A stretch of 64,000 nucleotides of DNA from assembly GCA_963753185.1 (NCBI GenBank), contig CAVWBO010000007.1, positions 1,364,001 to 1,428,000 on the forward strand. The letters are read 5' to 3'. This DNA comes from SZUA-442 sp963753185 (GTDB taxonomy: Bacteria > Actinomycetota > Acidimicrobiia > Spongiisociales > UBA5794). The notes under the pieces were generated by a model, which was not told the origin of the DNA, ran no database searches, and saw only the letters and a program-made list of their open reading frames with translations. Made by a program: the position numbers and the translations under genes. Below are positions 34,107 through 45,160 of the stretch, in pieces; the stretch's first letter is position 1, and each line of letters begins with the position of its first letter.

Positions 34107-34853
34107 TCAGGCCGCCCTGGATCGGCTGCGAGCCTGCGCCCGACGCCACCTGCTCACACGGTACAGGTCGCGCACCGCTGCGGCACCGGTCGATACCTTG
34201 ACGGTGGACGCGAAGTCGTAGTTCAGGATCACGGGCGCCTCGACGATCGTCGCGCCGCGGTCGTTGAGCCGGCACAGCAACTCGAGGTCGAACGCGAAGC
34301 CCTCCGAGACGCACTCCCGTGCAACGTCTGCCATCCCAGTGCGGCGGAATGCCTTCAGGCCCGTCTGCGTATCGCCGAGGTCGAGGCCCACGAGGATCCT
34401 GGTGAGGAGCCGGAACGCTCGAGACAGTACTCGCCGTGACCACGGATAGTCGACGACAGATTCCGGATGGGCCTTGGAACCCACGACCACGTCTGCCACG
34501 CCCGCGTCGATGAGGTCGAGGTATCGGGGGAGCACGGATGGGTCGAGATCGAGGTCACCATCCATGAAGACCACGAGCGGGTTGTGCGTGCGCTCCACGC
34601 CCAACGCAAGGGCGTGGCCCTTGCCGCGGTTTGGCATGTACTCGATCACGGTCACGTGGGGATCTCCGACGCCACGAGCCCTGGCCGCCGTGTCGTCTGT
34701 GCTCCCATCAGACACCACGAGGACCTCGTATTCGCGACCCATCGCCCCGAGTCCTCGAAGCAGCCGCTCGAGGGCCTCGGCGATTCCGGAGGCCTCCTGG
34801 TACGCGGGGATGATCACCGACACAGCGGTGAGGTCGTCGTTGGCTGGGGACAC
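34107..34853 (-). CDS. GT2 glycosyltransferase, dolichol/polyprenyl-phosphate mannose-synthase-like
   Basis: A 248-residue soluble GT-A enzyme likely to make polyprenyl-phosphate-linked hexose. Motifs: VSVIIPAYQEASGI, VVSDGSTDDT, the metal site VVFMDGDLDLDP (D98, D100), VVGSKAHPES, and a C-terminal DTQTGLKAFRR block typical of DPM1/GtrB-like enzymes. There is no C-terminal membrane part, unlike GtrB. The product could be the donor for the GT-C-like protein at 31360. GTG 34853 is chosen because TACACT lies 8 nt upstream and the sequence before it is not family-like. Confidence 0.87.
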   Translation of the reverse strand: MSPANDDLTAVSVIIPAYQEASGIAEALERLLRGLGAMGREYEVLVVSDGSTDDTAARARGVGDPHVTVIEYMPNRGKGHALALGVERTHNPLVVFMDGDLDLDPSVLPRYLDLIDAGVADVVVGSKAHPESVVDYPWSRRVLSRAFRLLTRILVGLDLGDTQTGLKAFRRTGMADVARECVSEGFAFDLELLCRLNDRGATIVEAPVILNYDFASTVKVSTGAAAVRDLYRVSRWRRAQARSRSRAA

Positions 34854-34861
34854 AGGGCGCG

Positions 34862-34867
34862 AGTGTA
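34862..34867 (-). promoter_or_regulatory. -10 element TACACT, leaderless start of GT2
   Basis: On the minus strand TACACT ends 8 nt before GTG 34853. It is divergent from the TAGACT of the phosphomannomutase gene, about 50 bp away. Confidence 0.45.
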
Positions 34868-34917
34868 GGGATGGCGGCGGATAGGGACCGAAGGTCAGGG
34901 ATCGTCCTGCCGGCGCG

Positions 34918-34923
34918 TAGACT
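34918..34923 (+). promoter_or_regulatory. -10 element TAGACT, leaderless start of phosphomannomutase
   Basis: TAGACT ends 8 nt before ATG 34932. No Shine-Dalgarno is present. Confidence 0.5.
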
Positions 34924-34931
34924 CGCTCGTC

Positions 34932-36266
34932 ATGGACCTCTCCAACATCATCAAGGCATACGACGTGCGCGGAATCGTGCCAGAGGAACTCGACGAGGAC
35001 ATCGCGATGCGGATCGGCGCGGCTTTCGCGGAGTTCGTTGACGCCGACGAGGTGATCGTCGGCCACGACTGCCGGTTGTCATCCCCGTCGATTCGGGAAG
35101 CCCTCATCGACGGGATCACGGGGCAGGGCGTCGACGTGCGCCTGATCGGCGAGATCCCGACGGATCTCCTCTACTACGCATCGGGCGCCCTGTCACTCCC
35201 CGGTGTCGTCATCACGGCTTCGCACAACCCACCCCAGTACAACGGGCTGAAGTTCTGTCAGCCAGCAGCCGCGCCGATCGGCCAGGACACGGGCCTGCTC
35301 GAGATCAGGGCGATGGCCGAACGAGGAGTGGCGCCTTCGGCGATCAGGGGAACCGTTCGCACCGAGGACCTCAGACCGGGGTACGTCGACCACGTGATCT
35401 CCGTGACCGGAGCCGAGGGCATCTCGGGCAAGAGGGTCGCCGCTGACGGGGGGAACGGCATGGCAGGCGCCGTGCTTCCCCAGGTGTTCGAGAGGATCGA
35501 CGCGGAGCTGATCCCCCTGTACCTGGATCCGGACGGCACATTCCCGAATCATCCGGCCGATCCGTTGCGGCCCGAGAACCTCGTGGACCTCCTGGCCATC
35601 GTGGTCGATCGTCGCCCCGATATCGGTGTTGCCTTCGACGGGGACGCGGATCGGGCCTTCTTCGTCGACGACTTGGGCGTTGCACTTCCCGGCAGCACCA
35701 CGACCGCCATCATCGCAGACTGGTTCCTCGCGAGGCACCCGGGGAGCGCGATCGTCCACAACCTGATCTGTTCACGAGCGGTCCCCGAGACCGTCGAAGC
35801 CGCGGGTGGCATCGCGGTGCGCACGAAGGTCGGACATTCGTACATCAAGCAGGTGATGGCCGAGACCGGTGCCATCTTCGGTGGGGAGCACTCCGGCCAC
35901 TACTACTTCAGGGACAACTACCGAGCGGACAGCGGCATCATGGCGATGCTCGTCCTCCTGAGGGTCCTCACGGATGCGGGCGTCCCGCTGTCGGAGCTCC
36001 GCACCCGATACGAGCCGTACGCGCAGTCGGGCGAGATCAACTTCACGGTACGCGACAAGGCTGCGGCGGACTCGGCGGTCGAGCGTGCGTTCGCGGACCA
36101 CGGATCGGATCGCATGGACGGCCTCACTGTGGATCTCGGGGACCGGTGGTTCAATCTCCGACCCTCGAACACGGAGCCGGTCCTCCGTCTGAACGTCGAG
36201 GGACCAGACGACGAGGCAGTCGACGAGCTCGTGGCAACGGTGTCGGCGATCGTCAGGGAGTCGTGA
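34932..36266 (+). CDS. manB: phosphomannomutase/phosphoglucomutase
   Basis: A 444-residue alpha-D-phosphohexomutase that converts mannose-6-phosphate to mannose-1-phosphate (and often glucose phosphates) on the way to GDP-mannose. The catalytic phosphoserine is S97 in TASHNP. The Mg loop is FDGDADRAFFVD, the sugar-specificity loop is GGEHSGHYYF (GEHSGH is the PMM/PGM dual-specific form), and the phosphate-binding domain is RPSNTEPVLRL. It is syntenic with manB of Mycobacterium (Rv3257c) and Streptomyces. The next gene overlaps its stop by one base. Mannose donors made here fit the polyprenyl-phosphate mannose synthase next door. Confidence 0.94.
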   Translation: MDLSNIIKAYDVRGIVPEELDEDIAMRIGAAFAEFVDADEVIVGHDCRLSSPSIREALIDGITGQGVDVRLIGEIPTDLLYYASGALSLPGVVITASHNPPQYNGLKFCQPAAAPIGQDTGLLEIRAMAERGVAPSAIRGTVRTEDLRPGYVDHVISVTGAEGISGKRVAADGGNGMAGAVLPQVFERIDAELIPLYLDPDGTFPNHPADPLRPENLVDLLAIVVDRRPDIGVAFDGDADRAFFVDDLGVALPGSTTTAIIADWFLARHPGSAIVHNLICSRAVPETVEAAGGIAVRTKVGHSYIKQVMAETGAIFGGEHSGHYYFRDNYRADSGIMAMLVLLRVLTDAGVPLSELRTRYEPYAQSGEINFTVRDKAAADSAVERAFADHGSDRMDGLTVDLGDRWFNLRPSNTEPVLRLNVEGPDDEAVDELVATVSAIVRES

Positions 36267-36457
36267 TGACGGAGCAGGGAAGACTGATACCAGCCGACCT
36301 CCTGGCGATCATGCAGTGCCCCGCCTGTGAAGGGACACTCCACGAACGCCCGGAGCCGCCTGCCCTCGTGTGCTCCGCGTGCGGTCGGGGATATCGGGTC
36401 GTCGACGGCATTCCGATCATGCTGACCTCGGAGGCAGAACCACCGAGCCGCGGTTAG
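36266..36457 (+). CDS. Trm112-like small zinc protein
   Basis: A 63-residue zinc-ribbon protein of the Trm112/YcaR-like family: LLAIMQCPACEGTLHE, then VCSACGRGYRVVDGIPIML. Homologues sit between manB and manA in actinobacteria (Rv3256c region, from memory). Bacterial members are of uncertain role; in eukaryotes Trm112 activates methyltransferases. ATG 36266 overlaps the last base of the manB stop; GTG 36263 is also possible. It converges with the lipoprotein gene, with 25 nt between stops. Confidence 0.82.
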   Translation: MTEQGRLIPADLLAIMQCPACEGTLHERPEPPALVCSACGRGYRVVDGIPIMLTSEAEPPSRG

Positions 36458-36482
36458 GGGCGGGTCCGGTCGTCTGTGGCCA

Positions 36483-37478
36483 TCATGCGTCGAACGATGA
36501 CTCGTCGAACCCGAAGCCCATGTCGAGATCCTCGATTGGGGTGACCTGTGACGCTGGCGGTGCGGTGATCGAAACCGGCTCGTTGAGGTCATGGAGGTCA
36601 TATCGGATCGTCATCGAGTCGAAGGATTCGCCGGAAGGTGACTCGATCGACGTCCCGTCGAGTTCGAGCAGCAGCGCGACGAGGTGCCCCTCATCGGAGA
36701 TCCAGAGATCCATCGGTACGAGGCCGACAGCGAAGATGCCTGACTCCTCGAGCTCAGCCCGTTCCTCCGCCGAGAGTTTCCCCGCGAGCTTCTCGGTGTC
36801 GAAGGTGACCCGGTAATGGGTCGCATCGATACCGTTGACCACTTCGCGGCCGAGGTCCTCGACCGTCGCCTCTGCTCCGTCGTAGGCACCGACCACGTCC
36901 CTGGGATGCGAAGGAACGGTCTCGAACCCTGACGTGAACTCGCCGCGGTCCTCAGCGGGAGCCGAGACCCACTCGGTCGGCGCCCCGAACATGAGGTTGA
37001 AGATCGCGACCTTCATGTAGACGCGGTCGCCGACCTGGCGGAACTCCATGGGACCGATGAATGCGTCAGCGAACCCGGCGAACGAATCCTCGGGTTCCGA
37101 CTCCATCGCCCCGGCCATCGACGAGAGGTCGACGACGAATGCACTGGTGCCCGCGGCGGTGTCGAACAAGGTGGAGAATGCGATCGACCCATCGATCGGT
37201 GGTGCGGCACCGGTATCGATCCCCGTGAGGCTGACCGACCCCTCGATCCGTGCCGAGCGGATCTCGGGGGCACCGTCGAGCCTGGAAAGGAGCACATCGA
37301 GGGTCGCGGCTCCCGATTGGATGGACGCCGTCGTGGTGGACGCGTCGGTGAGCGTGGTGGTCGTCTCGGTCGAAGGACCCTCGGGGATCGTCGTCCCTTC
37401 GTCGTAGCTTCCGTCATCTGCGCAGGCGGAGATGACGAGCACCAGCGCACAACAGATGAGGGACAGGGACTTGCTCAC
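36483..37478 (-). CDS. LppX/LprAFG-like lipoprotein
   Basis: A 331-residue lipoprotein. The signal peptide is VSKSLSLICCALVLVISAC, with lipobox ISAC and lipidated C19, followed by a Thr-rich linker (TETTTTLTDASTTT). The mature domain (about 60-300) has the pattern of LppX_LprAFG lipid-binding lipoproteins: a start resembling LDVLLSRLDGAPEIRSARIEGSV, RVYMKVAIFNL, and a late MDLWISDEGHLVALLLEL strand pair. In mycobacteria these carry lipids across the envelope. GTG 37478 has GGGAG 5 nt upstream; ATG 37490, four codons earlier, has no RBS. The gene is downstream of a 110-nt gap and converges on the Trm112-like gene. Confidence 0.8.
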   Translation of the reverse strand: MSKSLSLICCALVLVISACADDGSYDEGTTIPEGPSTETTTTLTDASTTTASIQSGAATLDVLLSRLDGAPEIRSARIEGSVSLTGIDTGAAPPIDGSIAFSTLFDTAAGTSAFVVDLSSMAGAMESEPEDSFAGFADAFIGPMEFRQVGDRVYMKVAIFNLMFGAPTEWVSAPAEDRGEFTSGFETVPSHPRDVVGAYDGAEATVEDLGREVVNGIDATHYRVTFDTEKLAGKLSAEERAELEESGIFAVGLVPMDLWISDEGHLVALLLELDGTSIESPSGESFDSMTIRYDLHDLNEPVSITAPPASQVTPIEDLDMGFGFDESSFDA

Positions 37479-37588
37479 GATCACTCCCATCGATCGGGTC
37501 GACCTCACTTCATCGGCAGGTTCGCCCCGTCGATTGAACCGCTTCTCGACATTCGTGGGACAGGCCGGACCTCGTACCCGATGACTGG

Positions 37589-37936
37589 TCAGGCACGGTC
37601 GTAATCGTCGGCGAGCCGTACGACGTCGTCGAGCTGGGGAGTCGAGACCTCGATCAGGTCGACGGGTGAATCCTGTGGAGCCTCGAACCGGTGCACCGTC
37701 CCCGCTGGGATGTCGATTGACTCGCCTTCCGCCAGTTCCACGACCCGCTCCTGCCCGTCGGTCCCGAGTGTGAGGACGAGACGTCCGCTGACGACGAGGA
37801 TCGACTCGTGCTTGTGGTCGTGGTACTGGAGGCTCAACCTGTGACCCGGCTCGATATGGAGGACCTTGCCCGCATAGTGCTCGGTGTGGGACCACAGCAG
37901 CTCGTGTCCCCAGGGTTTTTCTGTGCGCGATGCCAT
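37589..37936 (-). CDS. mannose-6-phosphate isomerase-like cupin
   Basis: A 115-residue single-domain cupin. It has KPWGHELLW at the start and the metal motif HRLSLQYHDHKHESILVVSG, then GESIDIPAGTVHRFEAP, as in type II mannose-6-phosphate isomerases/GDP-mannose pyrophosphorylase cupin domains. A role in phosphomannose isomerisation feeding the nearby manB is plausible but not certain; no other manA candidate is in the window. ATG 37936 is chosen over ATG 37942, as TACGCT lies 7 nt upstream of it. The gene is divergent from the SAH hydrolase gene. Confidence 0.82.
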   Translation of the reverse strand: MASRTEKPWGHELLWSHTEHYAGKVLHIEPGHRLSLQYHDHKHESILVVSGRLVLTLGTDGQERVVELAEGESIDIPAGTVHRFEAPQDSPVDLIEVSTPQLDDVVRLADDYDRA

Positions 37937-37943
37937 GGGCATG

Positions 37944-37949
37944 AGCGTA
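37944..37949 (-). promoter_or_regulatory. -10 element TACGCT, leaderless start of cupin gene
   Basis: On the minus strand TACGCT ends 7 nt before ATG 37936. It decides between the two closely spaced ATG codons. Confidence 0.45.
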
Positions 37950-37998
37950 GTCCCACGGTGCTGCGATCCGATCAGGCAGGTGGAGGTGCCGGCGTGCC

Positions 37999-38004
37999 TA
38001 GCAT
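37999..38004 (+). promoter_or_regulatory. -10 element TAGCAT of the SAH hydrolase gene
   Basis: TAGCAT lies 25 nt before ATG 38030. The intervening sequence holds CGGGAG and AAGGACGG purine runs, so this gene has a short ordinary leader. I see no SAH-riboswitch fold. Confidence 0.35.
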
Positions 38005-38029
38005 CGGGAGCTCCGGACAAGGACGGCAC

Positions 38030-39277
38030 ATGAACCATGACATCGCGCACATTGGGCTCTCCGAACAGGGCCACCTCCGGGTGGAGTGGGCAGCGCGCCG
38101 GATGCCGGTCCTCGCGGCCATCCGGGAGCGTTTCGAGCGGGACAAGCCGCTGGCTGGATACCGCATCGGAGCGTGCATGCACGTCACCTCCGAGACGGCG
38201 AACCTGATGCTCACGCTCGTTGCGGGAGGCGCCCAGGTCGCGCTGTGCGCCTCGAACCCGTTGTCGACGCAGGATGACGTCGCGGCCGCCCTCGTCGACG
38301 CTGGTATCCCCGTGTTCGCCATTCGCGGCGAGGACGCGACGAGCTTCTACGACCACATCAACGCGGTGCTCGACACCGATCCCCACCTCATCTTCGACGA
38401 TGGTGCGGACATGACGACGGTGCTCCACCGCCAGCGGGTGGATCAGGCGATCATCGCAGGCATGGAGGAGACGACGACGGGCGTCATCCGACTCAAGGCC
38501 ATGGCCGACGACGGGGTATTGCGGTTCCCGGTCGTGGCCGTGAACGACTCCGACACCAAGCACCTGTTCGACAACCGCCACGGCACCGGGCAGTCCTCCC
38601 TCGACGGCATCCTGAGGGCGACGAACATCCTCTTCGCCGGCCGCCGGGTCGTCGTTGCGGGGTACGGGGACTGTGGTTGGGGGATCGCGACGAGGGCGAA
38701 GGGTCTCGGAGCGGACGTCATCGTCGTGGAGAGCAATCCGGTGCGCGCCGTTGCCGCGGCCATGGAGGGCCATCGTGTGCTCTCGAGCCACGAAGCGGCG
38801 CGCGTCGGTGATGTGTTCATCACGGCGACCGGCAACATCCATGTGTTCCGTGCCGAGCACTTCGTGGCGATGCCAGACAACGCGATCATCGCCAATGCGG
38901 GACACTTCGACGTCGAACTCGACCTGAACGCGCTCGACTCGCTGTCGGTTTCGCGGCGCATCATCCGCGACAACCTCGAGGAGTACACGCTCCCGAGCGG
39001 CAAGCGGATTCTCGTCGTCGCCGAGGGCCGCCTCGTCAACCTCGGTGCGGCGGAAGGACATCCCGCAGACGTCATGGACATGTCGTTCTCGGATCAGGCA
39101 ATTGCAGCCGAGTGGATCGTCCAGAACGCAGATGAGCTCGAACCGAGGGTGTATCGGCTTCCCGATGCCCTCGACGCCGAGGTCGCGAGGCTCAAGCTCG
39201 AGGCCCTCGGAGGTTCGCTCGAGGTTCTCACCGATGAGCAGGAGAGCTACCTGGCATCCTGGGAGCACGGCACCTGA
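38030..39277 (+). CDS. ahcY: adenosylhomocysteinase
   Basis: A 415-residue S-adenosylhomocysteine hydrolase that recycles SAH to homocysteine and adenosine with bound NAD. Visible motifs are IGACMHVTSETANL, the substrate loop NDSDTKHLFDNRHGTGQS, NAD motif VAGYGDCGWG, and ITATGNIHVFRAEHF. It is the short archaeal/Thermotoga-like form, lacking the roughly 40-residue insertion and C-terminal tail of typical bacterial and mycobacterial SahH (about 490 residues). Some short enzymes prefer S-inosylhomocysteine, which cannot be excluded. The position after the manB region parallels sahH in other actinobacteria. Confidence 0.9.
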   Translation: MNHDIAHIGLSEQGHLRVEWAARRMPVLAAIRERFERDKPLAGYRIGACMHVTSETANLMLTLVAGGAQVALCASNPLSTQDDVAAALVDAGIPVFAIRGEDATSFYDHINAVLDTDPHLIFDDGADMTTVLHRQRVDQAIIAGMEETTTGVIRLKAMADDGVLRFPVVAVNDSDTKHLFDNRHGTGQSSLDGILRATNILFAGRRVVVAGYGDCGWGIATRAKGLGADVIVVESNPVRAVAAAMEGHRVLSSHEAARVGDVFITATGNIHVFRAEHFVAMPDNAIIANAGHFDVELDLNALDSLSVSRRIIRDNLEEYTLPSGKRILVVAEGRLVNLGAAEGHPADVMDMSFSDQAIAAEWIVQNADELEPRVYRLPDALDAEVARLKLEALGGSLEVLTDEQESYLASWEHGT

Positions 39278-39318
39278 TCGAGTAGCGGTATGAATGCCGC
39301 CGTGTCGGGCCCGGCCGA

Positions 39319-39324
39319 TACGGT
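39319..39324 (+). promoter_or_regulatory. -10 element TACGGT, leaderless start of comF-like gene
   Basis: TACGGT ends 6 nt before ATG 39331. Confidence 0.45.
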
Positions 39325-39330
39325 GTCGCC

Positions 39331-40068
39331 ATGGTGTGCCCTGCGTGTTCCATGCCGTCCCGTGGCCTCTGCCGGACGTGTAAGCGATCGCTGAGACCAG
39401 CTCCGCCGAGGATGATCGACGGAGTCGAGGCGTTCTCGGCGTACGCCCACGTCGGTGCGGCGGTCCGGCTCGTGCACAACCTCAAGTATCGACGATGCCG
39501 AGCATCGGGCCTCCTGCTCGTCGATGCCATGGCCAGGCTCTCGCCCTCAGAGGTGACCTGTGTGGTTCCCGTGCGCCGGTCGCTCGTGCGGAGGATTCGA
39601 TACGGCATCGATCCATCCACGGTGCTCGCCATCGAATTGGCGCGAAGATGGTCCGTTCCCGTGGTCGATGCCGTGTCGGCACCGCCCTGGTGGCGTCGGC
39701 GCGCCGGGATGGATCGCGCGCGTCGGGGGAGGGTCCCGTTCCGGTTGCGAATACCAGTCCCGATCGGCGCCGTGCTCGTCGACGATGTACTCACCTCCGG
39801 TTCGACCGTCGCCAGTGTCATCGCACTGGTTCCCCACCGCAGGTTGTCCGTGGTCTCTGGTACATCTGCGGGTACTATTGGGTCGAGGGCGGGAATCGAT
39901 CCCGTACCGGGAGGTGACGTGTCGAGCGACCGACCAGCTGCTGCTCAGCACCTGGGGATCGCCTCCGTCGTGCGCTGGCTCCCGCCCCGAATCCCGACGC
40001 CACGTCATGTCGATGTGGCTCGCCATGTCCACGGAAGGAGTACGGGTGACCGTTCGCGTTCACGGTAG
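39331..40068 (+). CDS. ComF-family phosphoribosyltransferase-like protein
   Basis: A 245-residue ComF/GntX-type protein. The N-terminus has a zinc-finger-like CPAC...CRTC arrangement, then the ComF core AYAHVGAAVRLVHNLKYRR. A PRTase domain ends in the PRPP loop VLVDDVLTSGSTV at about residues 149-161. The core finishes near residue 180; the remaining Arg/Pro-rich 65 residues are not family-like, and the frame overlaps the start of hpf by 23 nt. ComF proteins take part in DNA uptake in competent bacteria, but their actinobacterial role is unknown. The order comF - hpf - secA is the same as in Mycobacterium (Rv3242c-Rv3240c). Confidence 0.8.
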   Translation: MVCPACSMPSRGLCRTCKRSLRPAPPRMIDGVEAFSAYAHVGAAVRLVHNLKYRRCRASGLLLVDAMARLSPSEVTCVVPVRRSLVRRIRYGIDPSTVLAIELARRWSVPVVDAVSAPPWWRRRAGMDRARRGRVPFRLRIPVPIGAVLVDDVLTSGSTVASVIALVPHRRLSVVSGTSAGTIGSRAGIDPVPGGDVSSDRPAAAQHLGIASVVRWLPPRIPTPRHVDVARHVHGRSTGDRSRSR

Positions 40069-40588
40069 GAACATGCAGGTACCCGAGGAGATCCGGTCCT
40101 TCGCCGAGGAGCGATTCACGCATGCCGGGCGCATCTTCGACGATGGAGGCGCCGTCGATGTCGAGTTCTCGGAACGGAACAACCCGCGCATCGATGACCG
40201 GTTCGCCGTCGAGATCACCTCGACCGTCGCTGGACACATCGTGCGAATCGAGGCAGATGCGCCGGACGAGAAGTCTGCTCTCGACATCGCCGCCGACAGG
40301 TACGAGCGCCAGCTCCGGCGTCTGAAGGAACGCCTCATCCAACGGAATCGGGGAACGAACAAAGGTCTCAACCACGTCGGGGGACCCTCCGATGTAGATG
40401 AAGACCGTGGCGCAGGGATCGTCCGAACCAAGAGGTTCACGATGAAACCGATGACCGCTGAGGAAGCTGTATTGCAGATGGAGATGCTCGGACACGACTT
40501 CTTCTTCTTCCTCAACGCAGACTCGGATACACACTGTGTGGTGTATCACCGGCACGACGGCGACGTAGGACTTATCGAACCGGAATGA
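40046..40588 (+). CDS. hpf: long-form ribosome hibernation promoting factor
   Basis: A 180-residue HPF that joins two 70S ribosomes into inactive 100S dimers. The N-terminal S30AE domain (VTVRVHGRNMQVPEEIRSFAEERF...) occupies residues 1 to about 105. The C-terminal dimerisation domain (RTKRFTMKPMTAEEAVLQME, HDFFFFLNADS, VVYHRHDGDVGLIEPE) marks the long form. GTG 40046 follows GGAAGGAG by 5 nt; earlier in-frame ATGs at 40008-40025 lie inside comF and lack RBSs. It overlaps the end of the comF frame and precedes a response regulator by 12 nt. Normally induced in stationary phase or hypoxia. Confidence 0.93.
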   Translation: MTVRVHGRNMQVPEEIRSFAEERFTHAGRIFDDGGAVDVEFSERNNPRIDDRFAVEITSTVAGHIVRIEADAPDEKSALDIAADRYERQLRRLKERLIQRNRGTNKGLNHVGGPSDVDEDRGAGIVRTKRFTMKPMTAEEAVLQMEMLGHDFFFFLNADSDTHCVVYHRHDGDVGLIEPE

Positions 40589-40600
40589 GCCGGAGCGGAC

Positions 40601-41251
40601 ATGAAGAGACTGCTGGTTGTCGACGATGTGCCCCTGTTCAGGGCAGGCCTCACGGCCGCTCTCAGGGGTGCTGGGTACCTGGTCGTCGGTGAAGCAGCCG
40701 ACGGCGAGGGTGCGGTCGCGCTCGCCGAGACCGAGCAGCCGGACATCATCCTCCTCGACGTCCTCATGCCGGGTGTTTCCGGCATCGACGTGCTGGAGAA
40801 GATCCACACGATCGCCCCGACGTCCGCGGTCGTGCTCCTCACGGGAAGCGAATCCGAGGAGGACATGGTCGCCTCGATACGGGGTGGGGCACGCGGCTAC
40901 ATCCTCAAGGACATGCCGTTCGACGAGTTGGTCCGATCCATCGACAACATCGCCCGTGGCGGCGCTGCGATCTCCGCCGGCATGGCAGGCAAGCTCTTCG
41001 ATGTCACACGCCAGCTGCTCCGCCATCACGAACTCGTCGGAGCGCGCAAGCCGAGCCTCACAGGTCGCGAGATCGAGGTCCTCGAGCTCGTTGCGGATGG
41101 AAAGACGAGTCGGGACATCGGTGATCTCCTGTACATCTCGGAGAACACGGTCAAGAACCACATTCGCAACATCCTGGACAAGCTCGGACTGCACTCTCGC
41201 AACGAGGCCGTGCTCTACGCCATTCGGGAGAACCTCATCCGGATGCCCTAG
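40601..41251 (+). CDS. NarL/LuxR-type response regulator
   Basis: A 216-residue two-component response regulator. The receiver domain has the acidic pair D8/D9, phospho-acceptor D53 in IILLDVLMPG, the conserved Thr/Ser in VLLTGSES, and K in GYILKD. The C-terminal LuxR HTH (LTGREIEVLELVADGKTSRDIG, ISENTVKNHIRNIL) binds DNA. No sensor kinase gene is adjacent. The gene sits 12 nt after hpf with a GGAGCGG RBS and directly before secA, where mycobacteria have none, so it may be co-expressed with hpf and be a candidate regulator of hibernation or stress genes. That link is inference only. Confidence 0.92.
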   Translation: MKRLLVVDDVPLFRAGLTAALRGAGYLVVGEAADGEGAVALAETEQPDIILLDVLMPGVSGIDVLEKIHTIAPTSAVVLLTGSESEEDMVASIRGGARGYILKDMPFDELVRSIDNIARGGAAISAGMAGKLFDVTRQLLRHHELVGARKPSLTGREIEVLELVADGKTSRDIGDLLYISENTVKNHIRNILDKLGLHSRNEAVLYAIRENLIRMP

Positions 41252-41310
41252 CGCCCTGACCGACCTTGCTGTCGGGGGCACGAGCAGGGTTCACAACCAT
41301 GGGTCCGTCG

Positions 41311-41316
41311 TAGTAT
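41311..41316 (+). promoter_or_regulatory. -10 element TAGTAT of secA
   Basis: TAGTAT ends 9 nt before ATG 41326, with no Shine-Dalgarno in between. It is near-leaderless. Confidence 0.4.
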
Positions 41317-41325
41317 CAATGGCCT

Positions 41326-43980
<2,655 letters not shown>

Positions 43981-43987
43981 GCGTCGC

Positions 43988-43993
43988 TACGCT
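43988..43993 (+). promoter_or_regulatory. -10 element TACGCT, leaderless start of prfB
   Basis: TACGCT ends 7 nt before ATG 44001, just after the secA stop. Confidence 0.5.
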
Positions 43994-44000
43994 CACCCGA

Positions 44001-45113
44001 ATGGAACCCGTCGAACTCAGATCGCTCGTCGCTGAGCTCACCGGACGCCTCAACGATGCACGTGCGTTCCTCGACGTCGCAGGCAAGGAGACCGAACTCG
44101 TCGATCTCCGCCTCGAGGCATCCGCCCCCGGACTGTGGGACGACCAGGAGCATGCACGAAAGGTCACGAGTCGGCTTGCACGCCACGAGCAGACGATCCG
44201 GCAGGTCACCGAGCTCGCATCGAGCATCGAGGACGTCGAGATCCTCCTCGAGATGGCGCTCGAGGAGGGCGACGCGGCCTCGCTGGCGGAGGTGCAATCG
44301 GAGCTGATGCGGATCTCGCGGGAACTCTCGATCCTCGAGCGTGAGTCGCTGTTCTTCGGGGAGTACGACGACAGTCCGGCGATCGTGTCGATCAACGCCG
44401 GTGCCGGCGGCGTCGATGCTCAGGACTGGGCGGAAATGCTGTTGCGGATGTACGTCCGGTACCTGGAGCGGTCGTCGTTCTCATTCGTCGTCGACGAGGT
44501 CTCAGAGGGTGAGGAGGCCGGCATCAAATCAGCCACCATCACCATCAGGGGCGACAACGCATACGGCACGTTCGAATCAGAGCGCGGGACACACCGGCTC
44601 GTTCGCATCAGCCCATTCGACTCGCAGTCGCGTCGACATACCGCGTTCGCAGGCGTTGATGTGATTCCCGAGGTGGATGTTGCCGAGGTCGATATCGATC
44701 CGGAGGATCTCCGCATCGACACCTACAGGGCATCCGGTGCCGGGGGCCAACACGTGAACAAGACGGATTCGGCGGTGCGGATCACCCACATCCCGACAGG
44801 TGTCGTCGTGTCGTGCCAGGCCGAGCGGTCCCAGATGCAGAACAGGGCGAGGGCCATGCAGTTGCTCGCCGCCCGCCTCGCCGAGAAGGCCCGTCAGGAC
44901 CAGGCGACGACCGTTGCTGCGATCCGGGGCGAGCAGACAGAGGCCGGTTGGGGAAGGCAGATCAGGAGCTACGTCCTCCAGCCCTACCAGATGGTCAAGG
45001 ACCTCCGCACCGACTTCGAGGTCGGCAACATCCAGGGGGTCCTCGCAGGCGACATCGATGGGTTCATCGACTCATACCTCCACTGGCGACGCTCGGAGCA
45101 GGACGAGTCGTAG
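44001..45113 (+). CDS. prfB: peptide chain release factor 2
   Basis: A 370-residue RF2 that terminates translation at UGA and UAA. The stop-codon anticodon tripeptide SPF is in RISPFDSQ, and the peptidyl-tRNA hydrolysis loop GGQ is at residues 248-250 in SGAGGQHVNKTDSAVR. The reading frame is continuous, so the autoregulatory +1 frameshift with an internal UGA found in many bacterial prfB genes is absent, as is usual in actinobacteria. ATG 44001 follows TACGCT by 7 nt; the frame stays open upstream into secA but is not coding there. A 14-bp hairpin follows the gene. Confidence 0.95.
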   Translation: MEPVELRSLVAELTGRLNDARAFLDVAGKETELVDLRLEASAPGLWDDQEHARKVTSRLARHEQTIRQVTELASSIEDVEILLEMALEEGDAASLAEVQSELMRISRELSILERESLFFGEYDDSPAIVSINAGAGGVDAQDWAEMLLRMYVRYLERSSFSFVVDEVSEGEEAGIKSATITIRGDNAYGTFESERGTHRLVRISPFDSQSRRHTAFAGVDVIPEVDVAEVDIDPEDLRIDTYRASGAGGQHVNKTDSAVRITHIPTGVVVSCQAERSQMQNRARAMQLLAARLAEKARQDQATTVAAIRGEQTEAGWGRQIRSYVLQPYQMVKDLRTDFEVGNIQGVLAGDIDGFIDSYLHWRRSEQDES

Positions 45114-45126
45114 GTCCCTGTCCGTG

Positions 45127-45160
45127 CGGTGGTCGGCACGGTCATTCGTGCCGACCGCCG
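45127..45160 (+). terminator. strong 14-bp hairpin after prfB
   Basis: Inverted repeat 45127-45140 / 45147-45160 (14 pairs, one G-T wobble, 6-nt loop GTCATT) begins 13 nt after the prfB stop. No U-tract follows, so it may be an actinobacterial-type U-less terminator or an RNA-stabilising structure. A TAACCT at 45200-45205 could then be the ftsE promoter. Confidence 0.55.

Noticed and set aside
37937..38029. SAH riboswitch upstream of the SAH hydrolase gene
   Set aside because: The 93-nt gap is too short and shows no matching conserved core; it is explained by two divergent -10 boxes.
44001..44100. Programmed frameshift in prfB
   Set aside because: The frame is continuous from ATG 44001 to the stop; there is no internal in-frame UGA or slippery site.
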